A DNA stretch of 64,000 nt from Palauibacter sp022826685 (GTDB lineage Bacteria; Gemmatimonadota; Gemmatimonadetes; Palauibacterales; Palauibacteraceae). Positions 40,165-50,131 of the stretch are shown in pieces. A program made the translations under genes and the position numbers. The notes under the pieces were generated by a model that did no database searches, was not told the DNA's origin, and saw nothing but the letters and a program-made list of their open reading frames with translations. The DNA lies in assembly GCF_965221685.1 (NCBI RefSeq), contig NZ_OZ244907.1. One strand, given 5' to 3'. Each line of letters opens with the position of its first letter. Position 1 is the first letter of the stretch.

Positions 40165-41948
40165 AGCGGGGCGGGCGCCTCCGGATCGCCGAGGCGCTGA
40201 AGGCGCCGGCGGTCGCGCTGCTGGCGGTGCTTCTGAGCGGCGCGCTGTTGACCGATTCGCCGGTCGCCGACGCGGCGATGACGGGCGACCTCGCCTCCGT
40301 TCGGACGCTGCTGTCCGATGGCGCCGACGTGAACGCGCCGCAGGGCGACGGAATGACCGCGCTCCACTGGGCGGCGCGCGCCGCAAACGCCGATCTGGCC
40401 CGCCTGCTCCTCGAGGCCGGCGCGGATGTCGGCGCCGCCACCCGCATCGGCGCCTACACGCCGCTTCACCTCGCGAGCGAAGTCGGCGGCTCGGAGATCG
40501 TGGGCCTCCTCCTCGAGGCGGGCGCGGAGCAGACCGCCACCACCGCGGATGTGGGCGGCGCGACCCCGCTGCACCTCGCCGCCGGCGCGGGCGAAGCGGA
40601 TGCCGTCCGCCTGCTCATGGAGCACGGCGGGGACGCCGACGTGCGCGAAGCGCGCTGGGGCCAGACGCCGCTCATGTACGCCGCCGCCCGCGGCCGGGAA
40701 GCCGCCGTGCGCGCGCTGCTCGAGGGCGGCGCGGATCCCGCGCTCGCCACCTGGGTGACCGACATCACGGCGCTGGCCGAATGGTCGCAAGCCGACCGCC
40801 GCGCCCGTGCGGCGCGGATGCGCGGGGAGCCCGAACCGCCGGTGCCGCCCCGCCCCGCCCCGTCCGATGCGCCGCTGGCCGCCGCTTCCGACGCCCCCGC
40901 GGATCGTCCCCCGGCGGAGGACGAGGACTACGAGCGCCCGATCGAAGAGCCCGAGCCGCTCGGCTACGGCGACCTCATCGGCGGCCATGGCGGTCTCACC
41001 GCCCTGCTCCACGCAGCCCGCGAAGGGCACGCCGGCACCGTGCGCGCGCTCCTCGAGGGCGGAGCGGACGTCAACCAGGTGAGCGGCGGCGACCACACGA
41101 GCCCGATGCTCATCGCGATGATCAACGGCCACTTCGATCTCGCCATGGAACTGTTCGAGGCCGGGGCCGATCCCAAGGTCGCCTCCGCCGCCGGAGCGAC
41201 GCCGCTCTTCGCCGCCCTCAACGCCCACTGGGCGCCGAAGTCGCGCTACCCGCAGCAGCACGCCTACGGGCAGCAGCGACTCAGCTATCTCGACGTCATG
41301 CGACGCCTGCTCAACGCCGGCGTGGATCCCAACGCCCGTCTCGAGAAGCACCTGTGGTGGGTGTCGTACAACTTCGACCTCCTGCAGATCGACCTGAAGG
41401 GCGCGACCCCCTTCTGGCGCGCCGCGTACTCCCTCGACGTGGAGGCGATGAAGCTCCTCGTCGAGTACGGCGCCGACCCGCACCTCGCCACGATCAAGGT
41501 GCCCCCGCGCCGCCTCCCGGCGTGGGACCGCGAGAAGCGCGACCTGTCCGGCGTTCCCCCCGTGCCCGTGGGCGGCCCCGCCGACTATCCGATCCATGCC
41601 GCCACCGGCATCGGCTACGGCCAGGGCTTCCCCAGCAACGCCCACCGCTACGTCCCGGACGGCTGGCTGCCGGCGGTCCGCTTCCTCGTGGAGGAGCTGG
41701 GCGCGGACGTGAACCAGCGCGACGACGAGGGCTACACGCCGCTCCACAACGCGGCCTCGCGCGGCGACCTCGAGGTCATCCGCTTCCTCGTCGAGCACGG
41801 CGCGGACCCGACCGCCGTGAGCCGGGTCGGGCAGACCACCGCGGACATGGCGAACGGCCCCTACCAGCGCACGCAGCCCTTCCCGGAGGCGGTGGCCCTG
41901 CTCGAGAGCCTCGGCTCGAAGAACAACCACAACTGCGTGTCCTGCTGA
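40161..41948 (+). CDS. Exported ankyrin-repeat protein
   Basis: 595 residues. A hydrophobic N-terminus (VALLAVLLSGALLTDSPVAD) suggests export. About ten ankyrin-type repeats are visible, for instance GMTALHWAARAANADLARLL, YTPLHLASEVGGSEIVGLLL and GYTPLHNAASRGDLEVIRFL, interrupted by a Pro/Ala/Asp-rich linker about residues 215-260. The protein ends in NCVSC. The GTG start lies inside the DUF1552 stop (GTGA), so it is the third gene of the operon. It is likely a scaffold or partner for the DUF1592/DUF1552 proteins; alternatively it could be a host-interaction protein, as ankyrins are common in symbionts. Confidence 0.85.
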   Translation: MKRGGRLRIAEALKAPAVALLAVLLSGALLTDSPVADAAMTGDLASVRTLLSDGADVNAPQGDGMTALHWAARAANADLARLLLEAGADVGAATRIGAYTPLHLASEVGGSEIVGLLLEAGAEQTATTADVGGATPLHLAAGAGEADAVRLLMEHGGDADVREARWGQTPLMYAAARGREAAVRALLEGGADPALATWVTDITALAEWSQADRRARAARMRGEPEPPVPPRPAPSDAPLAAASDAPADRPPAEDEDYERPIEEPEPLGYGDLIGGHGGLTALLHAAREGHAGTVRALLEGGADVNQVSGGDHTSPMLIAMINGHFDLAMELFEAGADPKVASAAGATPLFAALNAHWAPKSRYPQQHAYGQQRLSYLDVMRRLLNAGVDPNARLEKHLWWVSYNFDLLQIDLKGATPFWRAAYSLDVEAMKLLVEYGADPHLATIKVPPRRLPAWDREKRDLSGVPPVPVGGPADYPIHAATGIGYGQGFPSNAHRYVPDGWLPAVRFLVEELGADVNQRDDEGYTPLHNAASRGDLEVIRFLVEHGADPTAVSRVGQTTADMANGPYQRTQPFPEAVALLESLGSKNNHNCVSC

Positions 41949-41987
41949 CCCGACCGGGCGCCTCGCCGCCGCTCAAATGACCTTCAC

Positions 41988-43982
41988 ATGATCACCGTCT
42001 CCGGCCTCGGAAAGGCGTTCGGCGGCCAGGTCCTCTTCCGCGACGCGACCTTCCTCCTCAACCCCGGCGAGTGCTACGGCCTCGTGGGCGCGAACGGGTC
42101 CGGCAAGACGACGCTCCTCAACATCCTCGGGGGCACCGAGGACCCGACGGAGGGCTCCGTCACCGTACCGAAACGCCTCCAGGTCGGCGTCCTCCGCCAG
42201 GACCACTTCCTCCACGACGAAGAGGAGATCCTCGGCGCCACGCTCATGGGGAACCCCGATCTTTGGCGCGCGATGGTCGAGCGGGAGGCGCTGATCGAGA
42301 CGGAGGACGGAGACTTCGACGCCGACCGTTTCTCCGAACTCGAGGAGATCTTCCAGCGCCACGATGGCTACACCGCGGAAGCGCGCGCGGGCGAGATCCT
42401 CGAGGGCCTCGGCTTCCCGAGCGAGATTCACCGCCGCCCGCTCTCCACGCTCTCCGGTGGGTTCAAGCTCCGGGTGCTGCTCGCCCAGGCGCTCGCCGGC
42501 GCGCCCGACGTCCTCCTCCTCGACGAGCCGACGAACCACCTCGACATCCTCTCCATCCGCTGGCTCGAGAAGTTTCTGCGGGAGTTCAAGGGCGCGGTCG
42601 TCGTCATCTCCCACGACCACCGTTTCCTCGACAATATCGCGACGCACATTCTCGACATCGACTATGAGACGGTCACCACATACAGGGGCAACTATGATGA
42701 CTATCTGGTCCGAAAGAGGGAGGACCAGGAGAGGCGCGAGAAGGAACTTGCGAACCGCGAGCGGGATATCGCCCACCACCGACAGTTCGTCGACCGCTTC
42801 CGGGCCAAGGCGAGCAAGGCGCGGCAGGCCCAGAGCAAACTGCGCCTCATAGAGAAGAAGGCGGAGGCGCTGCAGCCGCTCCCGGCCTCCTCGCGCCGCT
42901 ACCCGAACTTCCGCTTCGAGTCCCGCCGTCCGAGCGGACGCACCGTGCTCGGAGTGGAGGGCGTGAAGAAGGCGTTCGGCGACGGCGAAGAATTGAACGA
43001 GGTTCTCCACGGCGTCGACCTCACCCTCGAACGGGGGGACCGCATGGCGATCATGGGCCCCAACGGGATCGGGAAATCCACCCTGCTCAAGATCGTCATG
43101 GGCGAACTCGAGTCCGACGCCGGCCGCGTCACGTGGGGCTACGAAACCCACCCGAGCTACTTCGCGCAGGACCAGGAGGCCCGCTTCGACTCGCCGGGGC
43201 AGACCGCCGAAGACTGGATCGCGGGCTTCTGCCCGGGCCGGACGCTCGGTTTCGTGCGCGGCGAGATGGGGCGCGTCCTCTTCTCCGGCGACGACGCGAA
43301 GAAGCGGGTCGGCAACCTCTCCGGCGGCGAAGCCGCGCGCCTCGTCTTCTGCCGGATGGCGATCGAGCGCCCCAACGTCCTCGTCCTCGACGAACCCACG
43401 AACCACCTCGACCTCGAATCCATCGAGTCGCTGGTCGAGGCGCTCCGGAGCTACGACGGCACCCTCATCCTCGTCTCGCACGACCGCTGGTTCGTCTCGC
43501 AACTCGCGACCCGCATCGTGGAGATCTCCGAGGACGGGATCCGCGACTTCAAAGGCAGCTACGAGGAGTACGTCCACTACTGCGGAGACGACCACCTCGA
43601 CGTCGACACCGTCGTCCTCAAGGCCCGGAGAGAGAAGCGCGCCGCTCGGGCGGTCGCCACCGAAACCCGCGACGCCGGCGCGCTCACGGGCGACGCCCCG
43701 CCGGGAGGGAGAGCCCGCTCAGCGGTGGCGACGGGGAACCGGAACCGCTACCGCGGCGGCTCGCTCCGCAAGAAGCTGAACGACACAACGAAACGGATCG
43801 AAGCCGCAGAATCCCGCCTCGCCGAAATCGACGAGATCTTCGCCGACCCCGCCTTCTATGCGGAGACCCCCATCGAAGAGGTCCGCACGCTCGAAACCGA
43901 ACGCACCGCCCGGCAGGGGGAACTCGACGAACTCATCGGCGCCTGGGAACGAATCGAGACCGAACTCGCCCACCTCGACTGA
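41988..43982 (+). CDS. ABC-F ATPase (Uup/EttA-like)
   Basis: 664 residues, two ATP-binding cassettes with no membrane segment. The first has GANGSGKTTLLN and LSGGFKLRVLLAQAL with LLLDEPTNHLD, the second GPNGIGKSTLLK and LSGGEAARLVF with LVLDEPTNHLD. Between them a basic linker (residues about 235-300, HHRQFVDRFRAKASKARQAQ) matches the ABC-F P-site tRNA-interaction motif region. The C-terminus forms a charged coiled coil (about 585-664), as in Uup. ABC-F proteins act on the ribosome in translation, rescue or antibiotic protection. It is the last plus-strand gene before a convergent transporter pair. Confidence 0.88.
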   Translation: MITVSGLGKAFGGQVLFRDATFLLNPGECYGLVGANGSGKTTLLNILGGTEDPTEGSVTVPKRLQVGVLRQDHFLHDEEEILGATLMGNPDLWRAMVEREALIETEDGDFDADRFSELEEIFQRHDGYTAEARAGEILEGLGFPSEIHRRPLSTLSGGFKLRVLLAQALAGAPDVLLLDEPTNHLDILSIRWLEKFLREFKGAVVVISHDHRFLDNIATHILDIDYETVTTYRGNYDDYLVRKREDQERREKELANRERDIAHHRQFVDRFRAKASKARQAQSKLRLIEKKAEALQPLPASSRRYPNFRFESRRPSGRTVLGVEGVKKAFGDGEELNEVLHGVDLTLERGDRMAIMGPNGIGKSTLLKIVMGELESDAGRVTWGYETHPSYFAQDQEARFDSPGQTAEDWIAGFCPGRTLGFVRGEMGRVLFSGDDAKKRVGNLSGGEAARLVFCRMAIERPNVLVLDEPTNHLDLESIESLVEALRSYDGTLILVSHDRWFVSQLATRIVEISEDGIRDFKGSYEEYVHYCGDDHLDVDTVVLKARREKRAARAVATETRDAGALTGDAPPGGRARSAVATGNRNRYRGGSLRKKLNDTTKRIEAAESRLAEIDEIFADPAFYAETPIEEVRTLETERTARQGELDELIGAWERIETELAHLD

Positions 43983-44030
43983 AGACCTCCAGGGGAGCCG
44001 GGGCAGACGGCTTCGCGCGACGCCCCGCGC

Positions 44031-46394
44031 TCAGAGCGGCCAGACGATGGGGAGGAAGAAGACGACCATCAGCAGCAGGAGCACGAAGAGCGGCGCGCCG
44101 ACCTTCGTGTAGTCGACGACCTTGTAGCCGCCCACGCCCATCACGAGCAGGTTCACCGGGTGGCCGAAGGGGCTCAGGAAGGCGCAGGAGGAGCCCACCG
44201 CCACGACCATGAGCAGGGCGCGCGCCGAGAGATCCAGTTCGGTCGCCGCGCTGAGCGCGATCGGCGCGACGAGCACCGCGACCGCCGAGGTGGGGACGAA
44301 CTGCGCCGCGAGCGCGCAGATGAGAAAGATGCTCGCGATGAGGATCCGCGGTCCCATCTCCGCCGCCCGCCCCACGACTTCGCGGGCGATGAGTTCCGCC
44401 GTGCCGGAGTCCTCCATCGCGAGGCCGAGCGCCAGCATCCCCCCGAGGAGCATGACGACCCGCCATTCGACGAAGGTGTAGACCTCGTTCCCCTTCACGC
44501 ACCCCGTGAACACCATCAGGAGCGCGCCGAGAAGCGCCGCGATGTACACGGGGAGCAGGTTGAGGGAGGCCGCGACGATGAACACCGCCATGATCGCGCT
44601 GGCGGTCCACGCCTTGTGGACGCGGAACACCTCGTGGAGTTGCCCGTGGAGGACGAGGAATCGCGGGTCGCGGGCGAGGAGCGCGATCTTCTTCCGGTTC
44701 CCGTAGACCAGGAGGGCGTCCCCGAATGCGAGCGCCGTGCGTGAGATGCGGATGTTCGAGTGAAAGGCGCGCCCGCCCCGGAAGATCGAGATCAGGTTCA
44801 GTCCGTAGGACTCCCGGAAGAGGACCTCGCGCAACGTCTTGCCTACCAGATCCGAACTCGGAGCGAGCGTGACTTCCGCGAAGCCGACGTCCTCCGACTC
44901 CAGTTCGTCGACCGAGGGTCGTTCGTCCGCCGGCACGAGCGCCTGCAGCGCCTCCAGCACGGCGAAGCAGGCCGGGGCCCCCTCGACGATGAGTCGGTCG
45001 CCGGCCCGCATCCGCTCCGACGCGTGCGGAAGCGCGATGTCGCCGTCTTCGCGCTCGATCTCCAGCACGGTGAGGTCGAAGGCGCGCCGGAGACGGGACG
45101 CGGCGAGCGTCTTCCCATCCAGCCAGGACCCATCCGGGACATGGAGCCGCATCAGCCATCGGTACAGCTCGTACTCCTCGGTGGCGGAGCCGATGTCCGT
45201 CCAACCGATCGCCGAGAACTCCGTCGCGTAGCGGAGTTGCTGGAGCTGGTCCTCGCTGCCCAGGAGGAGGAGCGCGTCCCCCGCCTCGAGTCGCACCGCC
45301 TGGAACGAGCCGCTGAGAACCTCGTCGCCACGCCGGATGGCGACGACGTGCGCCTGGAACCGGTTGCGGAAATCGATGCCCCCAACCGTGCTGTCGACGA
45401 GGTCCGATTTCTCGGCGATCTCGACCTCGGCCAGCACCGTCGAATCCTTCACGAGACGTCCCAGGGCATCGTTCGATTCCCGGTGCCTGGCGAGGTGACC
45501 CCAGGCCCGCAGGCGCTCGAGCGCCTCGATCCGCCCCTCGACGATGAGCACGTCTTCGCTCCGAAGCCGGAAGTCCCGCTCCGGCGCCAGCACCAGATGT
45601 CCCCTGCGGCGCACGGCCAGGAGGTCGTACCCCAGCGCCTGTCCGAGCCGCGCCTCGACGAGCGAACACCCGTCGAGCGCGGAATCCTGCGGAATCCGGA
45701 GCGTGAGCAGCGACTCGGCGAGATGGTAGCGGCCGGTCAGGTCGATCTCGTCGCCCCCTTCGTCGTCCCCGTCCCCGGTGGAACGGTCCGGAAGGAAGTG
45801 CCTCCCCGCGACGACCACGTACACAACACCCAGGGTGAGGGCCGTCGCGCCGACGGGCGTGAAGGCGAAGAAACCGAATCCGCCCTGCCCCATGCGTTCG
45901 AGTATGCTCGAGAGGAGGATGTTGGGGCCCGTCCCGATGAGCGTCGTCATCCCGCCCAGGAGAGCGGCGAAGGAAAGCGGGATCAGCAGCCGGGAGGGAC
46001 GCATGCCGAGGCGGCGGGAGATGTCGATCACGACGGGGATGAGGAGCGCGACCGCCGCCGTGTTGTTCATCACCCCCGACATGAGCCCCGACGTCAGCAT
46101 GAGCAGCGCCGTGACCCGCACCTGGGAGTCCCCCGCGAGCCGCAGCACCTGCGCGCCGACGACATTCGCGACGCCGGTCTTGTAGAGCCCGCCGCTCAGC
46201 ACGAGCACGGCCGCAATCGTGACCACGGCAGGGTTGGCGAACCCTTCGATGGCGCGCGCCATGGGGATGACGCCGGAGATCGCCAGGGAGAGGAGCACCA
46301 TGAGCGCCACGCCGTCGTAGCGGACCCACTCCGTGACGAAGAGGACGACCGCCACCGCGACGATGGCGAGGACGATGATGACGTCGGCCGTCAC
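44031..46394 (-). CDS. SLC13/DASS-type transporter with four RCK_C domains
   Basis: 787 residues. Hydrophobic helices at both ends (residues 1-190 and about 590-787) form the anion:sodium or citrate transporter core, with LMLTSGLMSGVMNNTAAVAL and FVPTSAVAVLVAPIAL. The middle holds four repeated RCK_C (TrkA_C) domains, each with a pattern like LRIPQDSALDGCSLVEARLG and a Gly-Asp-x-Leu strand. Two are usual in this family. RCK_C domains sense small ligands and gate transport. GTG 46394 overlaps the stop of the APC/Usp permease, so both are made together. Confidence 0.82.
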   Translation of the reverse strand: MTADVIIVLAIVAVAVVLFVTEWVRYDGVALMVLLSLAISGVIPMARAIEGFANPAVVTIAAVLVLSGGLYKTGVANVVGAQVLRLAGDSQVRVTALLMLTSGLMSGVMNNTAAVALLIPVVIDISRRLGMRPSRLLIPLSFAALLGGMTTLIGTGPNILLSSILERMGQGGFGFFAFTPVGATALTLGVVYVVVAGRHFLPDRSTGDGDDEGGDEIDLTGRYHLAESLLTLRIPQDSALDGCSLVEARLGQALGYDLLAVRRRGHLVLAPERDFRLRSEDVLIVEGRIEALERLRAWGHLARHRESNDALGRLVKDSTVLAEVEIAEKSDLVDSTVGGIDFRNRFQAHVVAIRRGDEVLSGSFQAVRLEAGDALLLLGSEDQLQQLRYATEFSAIGWTDIGSATEEYELYRWLMRLHVPDGSWLDGKTLAASRLRRAFDLTVLEIEREDGDIALPHASERMRAGDRLIVEGAPACFAVLEALQALVPADERPSVDELESEDVGFAEVTLAPSSDLVGKTLREVLFRESYGLNLISIFRGGRAFHSNIRISRTALAFGDALLVYGNRKKIALLARDPRFLVLHGQLHEVFRVHKAWTASAIMAVFIVAASLNLLPVYIAALLGALLMVFTGCVKGNEVYTFVEWRVVMLLGGMLALGLAMEDSGTAELIAREVVGRAAEMGPRILIASIFLICALAAQFVPTSAVAVLVAPIALSAATELDLSARALLMVVAVGSSCAFLSPFGHPVNLLVMGVGGYKVVDYTKVGAPLFVLLLLMVVFFLPIVWPL

Positions 46395-48652
46395 GGTTCC
46401 GACCTCTGCCCCGGCCTCTGGATCGTCGACACCGCCTGCGCGAGCCCCTGCGCGGCGAGCGTCCCGGCGTGGCGCCGCCGGCCGAGGAGGATGAGCGGCA
46501 CGTCCGTCTTCCGGGCCACCTCCAGCGCGAAGGCGCCGATCGCCGGCTCGCCCCGGGCGCGGCGTTCCATCCCCATCACCACGAGGTCGCTCCCCTCTCC
46601 CATGCGCACGATCGGCTCAACCGGGTCATCGGCGTATTCGAATTCGACGCCGTAGGGACCCGCAGCTTCATCTCTCGCGAGCTGCCGGACGGTGCGCTCC
46701 ACTCTTTGCCGCTGGTCGGGAGAAGCGTCGGACGGGAGCGCGCACAGGAACGTGATGGCGGGCTCCGAGGAGCGCGAAAGGCTACCGAGCAGGCGGGCGC
46801 GCAGTTCGCTGTGGTCGCGTCGTCCCTTCACCGTGACGAGGATGCGCTTCGCCTGCTCGATCCGCCAGCGGAGCGGCGCCCGCACGATGACGACGTCCGC
46901 GTCGACCCTGGAGATGAGGCCTTCAAGCCGCGACTCGACCCCCGGCTCCGTGAGCCGCGACAGACCCATGAGCACCGTCTCGCAGGTACGGCTGTTGGCC
47001 ACGCGGGCGATCTCGCTCCATACGTCCGACGCGATCGTGAACAGCGTCTCCTGAGAGGCCGCGTCCTCGATCCCGTGCCGCACGGACTCGCCCAGAATGT
47101 CCTTCGCATCCTGGACCGCGGCATCGATGGACAGGGCGGGACGACCCTCCCTCGGAATCACCGACAACAGGAGAATCCGGCCCACGCCCGGCGCGCGAAC
47201 CGTGTTCGCGATATCGGCGAGACTCGCCGCGCTCGCCGGATTCGCGACCGGAACGACGACGAGCGGGCTGCGCCCGCGGAGCCGGGCGAGGTCCGGATCG
47301 CGCGCCTGGGCGCTCGCGTCCGCCAGGCGGGCGCCCGGCGCGAGCAGCGTCAGGTACAGCACCGCGCCGAGGCCGAGCCACACCGCGACCACCCGCCCCG
47401 CCTCGGGAACCGCGATGGCCTGGAAGATCGCGAGCCCCACGCACAGCGCGGCGCCGACCACCGGAAGCGTGGCGGGACGCGGGTGGCCGGAGCGCATGCG
47501 AGCGAGCATCGCCGCCCAGTGGACCATGGCGAACGAGATCAGGAAGATGAGGCTCGCGGCGGCGCCCGCGGCGGCGACGTTCCCCACGGCCGCGGCAATG
47601 AGCGTCATCATGGCGCCGGTCGCGACCACGGCTATCGCGGGCGTCCCCGTCCGCCCCCGCATCTCGCCCACCCGGTGCGGCAGCGTCCGGTCGCGCGCCA
47701 TCGCGAACGCGACGCGAGAGGCCCCGAACACGTTCGCGTGGAGCGCCGACAGCATCCCCAGGAGACCCGCGCCGATGACGAGCCAGTACCCCGCCGGACC
47801 CATGAAACGCTCCGCCGCCTCGGCCACGAGCCCCTCGGTGTTCGCCCGCGCCGCGGCCTGGATCCCTTCCGGCGGCGCACCCACCGTCGAGACGACGATC
47901 AGCAGCGGGATGTAGATGACGAGTGCGATTCCGAGCGAGAGGTACATCGCCCGCGGTACGGTACGCTCCGAATCCCGCACCTCTCCACCGACGGCCGCGA
48001 TGAGGTCGAACCCCTGCAGCGCGATGAAGGTGTAGCCCATGGCCTGCAGGAGCCCGAGCGACCCCTCCGGGGCGAACGGACTCAGCCGCTGAAGCGCCTC
48101 GCCGGGCGAGCCCGCGAGCCACGCAATGAAGCCTCCGACGAGAAGGACGGCGAACACGACGACCTTGCCGATCGTCGCCGCGTTCCCTCCGCCGGCCGTC
48201 CTCTGGACGAGCAGGAGTGTGTAGGCGCCCACGGCGGCGATCGCGAGACCGATCTGGACCCACCCCTGTCCGATCCATTCCCACCCGAAGCCGAGCGCGG
48301 GAGCCAGACGCACGAGCCCTTCGACAAGGAAGGCGGCGAAGCCCAGCGCGTACAGCACGCCCGCGACGATGGAGGCGAACCAGACGACCCATCCCACGAT
48401 GAAGGCGACCTCGATCGAGAGCACCTTCTTCGCGTACGTGTAGATGCCGCCGGATTCCGGGAAGCGGCGCGCGAGGCGGGCGAAGCTCATCGCCGTGAGA
48501 AAGGCGATCCCCCCGTTGAGACCGAAGGCGAGGATCGCGGCGGGACCCGCGGTCGCGAAGGCGACGCCGGCGAGCGCGAGGATCCCGCCCCCCACGATCG
48601 CGCCGACGCCGAGCGACGTCGCGCCGTAGAGCCCCATGTGCCGTTCGCTCAT
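46391..48652 (-). CDS. APC-family amino acid permease with two C-terminal Usp domains
   Basis: 753 residues. The first about 440 are a twelve-helix APC permease (MGLYGATSLGVGAIVGGGIL, then GYTFIALQGFDLIAAVGGEV). Two universal-stress-protein-like domains follow, the second carrying GSDLVVMGMERRARGEPAIG. UspA tails on APC carriers are thought to regulate transport by nucleotide binding. ATG 48652 is followed directly by the first helix; an upstream continuation of the frame has no homology. The gene overlaps the SLC13-type transporter (GTGA). It is divergent from the acyl-CoA dehydrogenase. Confidence 0.82.
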   Translation of the reverse strand: MSERHMGLYGATSLGVGAIVGGGILALAGVAFATAGPAAILAFGLNGGIAFLTAMSFARLARRFPESGGIYTYAKKVLSIEVAFIVGWVVWFASIVAGVLYALGFAAFLVEGLVRLAPALGFGWEWIGQGWVQIGLAIAAVGAYTLLLVQRTAGGGNAATIGKVVVFAVLLVGGFIAWLAGSPGEALQRLSPFAPEGSLGLLQAMGYTFIALQGFDLIAAVGGEVRDSERTVPRAMYLSLGIALVIYIPLLIVVSTVGAPPEGIQAAARANTEGLVAEAAERFMGPAGYWLVIGAGLLGMLSALHANVFGASRVAFAMARDRTLPHRVGEMRGRTGTPAIAVVATGAMMTLIAAAVGNVAAAGAAASLIFLISFAMVHWAAMLARMRSGHPRPATLPVVGAALCVGLAIFQAIAVPEAGRVVAVWLGLGAVLYLTLLAPGARLADASAQARDPDLARLRGRSPLVVVPVANPASAASLADIANTVRAPGVGRILLLSVIPREGRPALSIDAAVQDAKDILGESVRHGIEDAASQETLFTIASDVWSEIARVANSRTCETVLMGLSRLTEPGVESRLEGLISRVDADVVIVRAPLRWRIEQAKRILVTVKGRRDHSELRARLLGSLSRSSEPAITFLCALPSDASPDQRQRVERTVRQLARDEAAGPYGVEFEYADDPVEPIVRMGEGSDLVVMGMERRARGEPAIGAFALEVARKTDVPLILLGRRRHAGTLAAQGLAQAVSTIQRPGQRSEP

Positions 48653-48725
48653 CCCCGAGTCCCTGGGAGGTGCCGGCCGCCGCACCCGGCCGCCGTGTCG
48701 GTAACGGTGCTGCTGGCGGTGCCCG

Positions 48726-48753
48726 TTGTTTCCGCCGGAGGGCCCGCTAATCT
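48726..48753 (+). promoter_or_regulatory. Promoter before acyl-CoA dehydrogenase
   Basis: TTGTTT (48726-48731) and TAATCT (48748-48753) with a 16-bp spacer form a good sigma-70-like promoter in the divergent gap. It would start transcription near 48760, which argues against the far-upstream TTG as the dehydrogenase start. Confidence 0.45.
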
Positions 48754-48806
48754 TGGGGCCCACCCCGACAATGTCACCCCAACCCGGACACCCCGGCGGA
48801 GCGCGA

Positions 48807-50057
48807 GTGAACGCCCCATCTCTCTTCTCCAGACGGTCTCTCGAACTCCAGGCGCGCGTGCGCGAGTTCATGGAGACACACGTCCACCCCAACGAGGAGA
48901 CGTTCGACCGGGAGATCGAAGCGGCGGAGAACCGGTTCTCCACGCCTCCGATCCTCGAGACGCTGAAGGGGCGGGCACGCGACGAGGGACTGTGGAACCT
49001 CTTCCTCCCACCCGAGGCGGAGCCGGACGACGACGCGGACCCGCAGACTCGCTACGGGGCGGGTCTGTCCAATCTCGAGTACGCACTCATCTGCGAGGTC
49101 ATGGGACGCGTGGAATGGGCGCCCGAGGTCTTCAACTGCAACGCTCCCGACACGGGCAACATGGAGACGCTGGCCCGCTACGGGACGCCGGCGCAGCGGG
49201 AGGAGTGGCTCGAGCCGCTCTTGGCGGGGGAGATTCGCTCGTCCTTCGCGATGACGGAGCCGGACGTGGCCTCGTCGGACGCGACGAACATCCGCTCCTC
49301 CATCGTCCGCGAGGGGGACGAGTGGGTCATCAACGGCCACAAGTGGTGGGCGACGCAGGCCCCCCGGGCGGAGTGCCGGCTGTTCATCTTCATGGGCAAG
49401 ACGGACCCGGACGCGGCGCGCCACCGGCAGCAGTCGATGGTGCTCGTGCCGCGCGACGCCGCCGGGATCGAGGTCGTCCGGCCCCTCGGCGTGTTCGGCT
49501 ACGACAGCGCCCCGGTCGGCCACGGCGAAGTGCGCTTCACCGACGTCCGCGTGCCCGCCGGGAACATGCTCCTCGGCCCCGGCCGCGGGTTCGAGATCGC
49601 GCAGGGCCGCCTCGGCCCCGGCCGCATCCACCACTGCATGCGGCTCATCGGCGTGGCCGAACGCGCGATCGAGGACATGGCCGAGCGCGCGAGAACCCGC
49701 GTCGCCTTCTCCGGCCCCCTGGCCGAGAAGGGCGCTCTGCGCCACGCGCTCGCCGAATGCCGCATCGCCGTGGACCAGGCCCGGCTCCTCACGCTCCATG
49801 CCGCGCACATGATGGATACCGTCGGGAACAAGGCCGCGCGCCGGGAGATCGCGATGATCAAGGTCGTCGCGCCCCGCATGGCGTGCCGCGTCCTCGACCA
49901 GGCGATCCAGGTCCACGGCGCCCTCGGCGTGAGCCCCGACACGTGGCTCGCCGCGGCCTACGCGCACTCGCGCACGCTGCGCCTCGCCGACGGCCCCGAC
50001 GAGGTCCACCTCGAGGCGCTCGCGAAGCTCGAACTGCGGGCGTCGCGGGAGTCGTAA
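48807..50057 (+). CDS. Acyl-CoA dehydrogenase (ACAD11/LvaC-like)
   Basis: 416 residues with the acyl-CoA dehydrogenase domain set: N-terminal helices (LELQARVREFMETHVHPNEE), the FAD/substrate segment FAMTEPDVASSDATN, HKWWATQAPRAECRLFIFMG, and a C-terminal IQVHGALGVSPDTWLAAAYA. This version, with an extended middle, is the type often found next to phosphotransferase-family kinases, as here. GTG 48807, with GGCGGAG just upstream, fits the promoter best; ATG 48771 is an alternative. Convergent with the kinase-like gene. Together they may degrade 4-hydroxyacyl-CoA. Confidence 0.85.
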   Translation: MNAPSLFSRRSLELQARVREFMETHVHPNEETFDREIEAAENRFSTPPILETLKGRARDEGLWNLFLPPEAEPDDDADPQTRYGAGLSNLEYALICEVMGRVEWAPEVFNCNAPDTGNMETLARYGTPAQREEWLEPLLAGEIRSSFAMTEPDVASSDATNIRSSIVREGDEWVINGHKWWATQAPRAECRLFIFMGKTDPDAARHRQQSMVLVPRDAAGIEVVRPLGVFGYDSAPVGHGEVRFTDVRVPAGNMLLGPGRGFEIAQGRLGPGRIHHCMRLIGVAERAIEDMAERARTRVAFSGPLAEKGALRHALAECRIAVDQARLLTLHAAHMMDTVGNKAARREIAMIKVVAPRMACRVLDQAIQVHGALGVSPDTWLAAAYAHSRTLRLADGPDEVHLEALAKLELRASRES

Positions 50058-50131
50058 GGGTCGCGGCAGACCGCCGGCGGCCCGGGTCGGGCTCACGCGG
50101 CCCCGGGCGGCCTCAAGCCCCCCGGGCGGCC

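Noticed and set aside
40161..41948. Ankyrin protein as a secreted host effector of a symbiont.
   Set aside because: It is translationally coupled to DUF1592/DUF1552 genes, which favours a role in that system; no effector-type secretion signal is seen.
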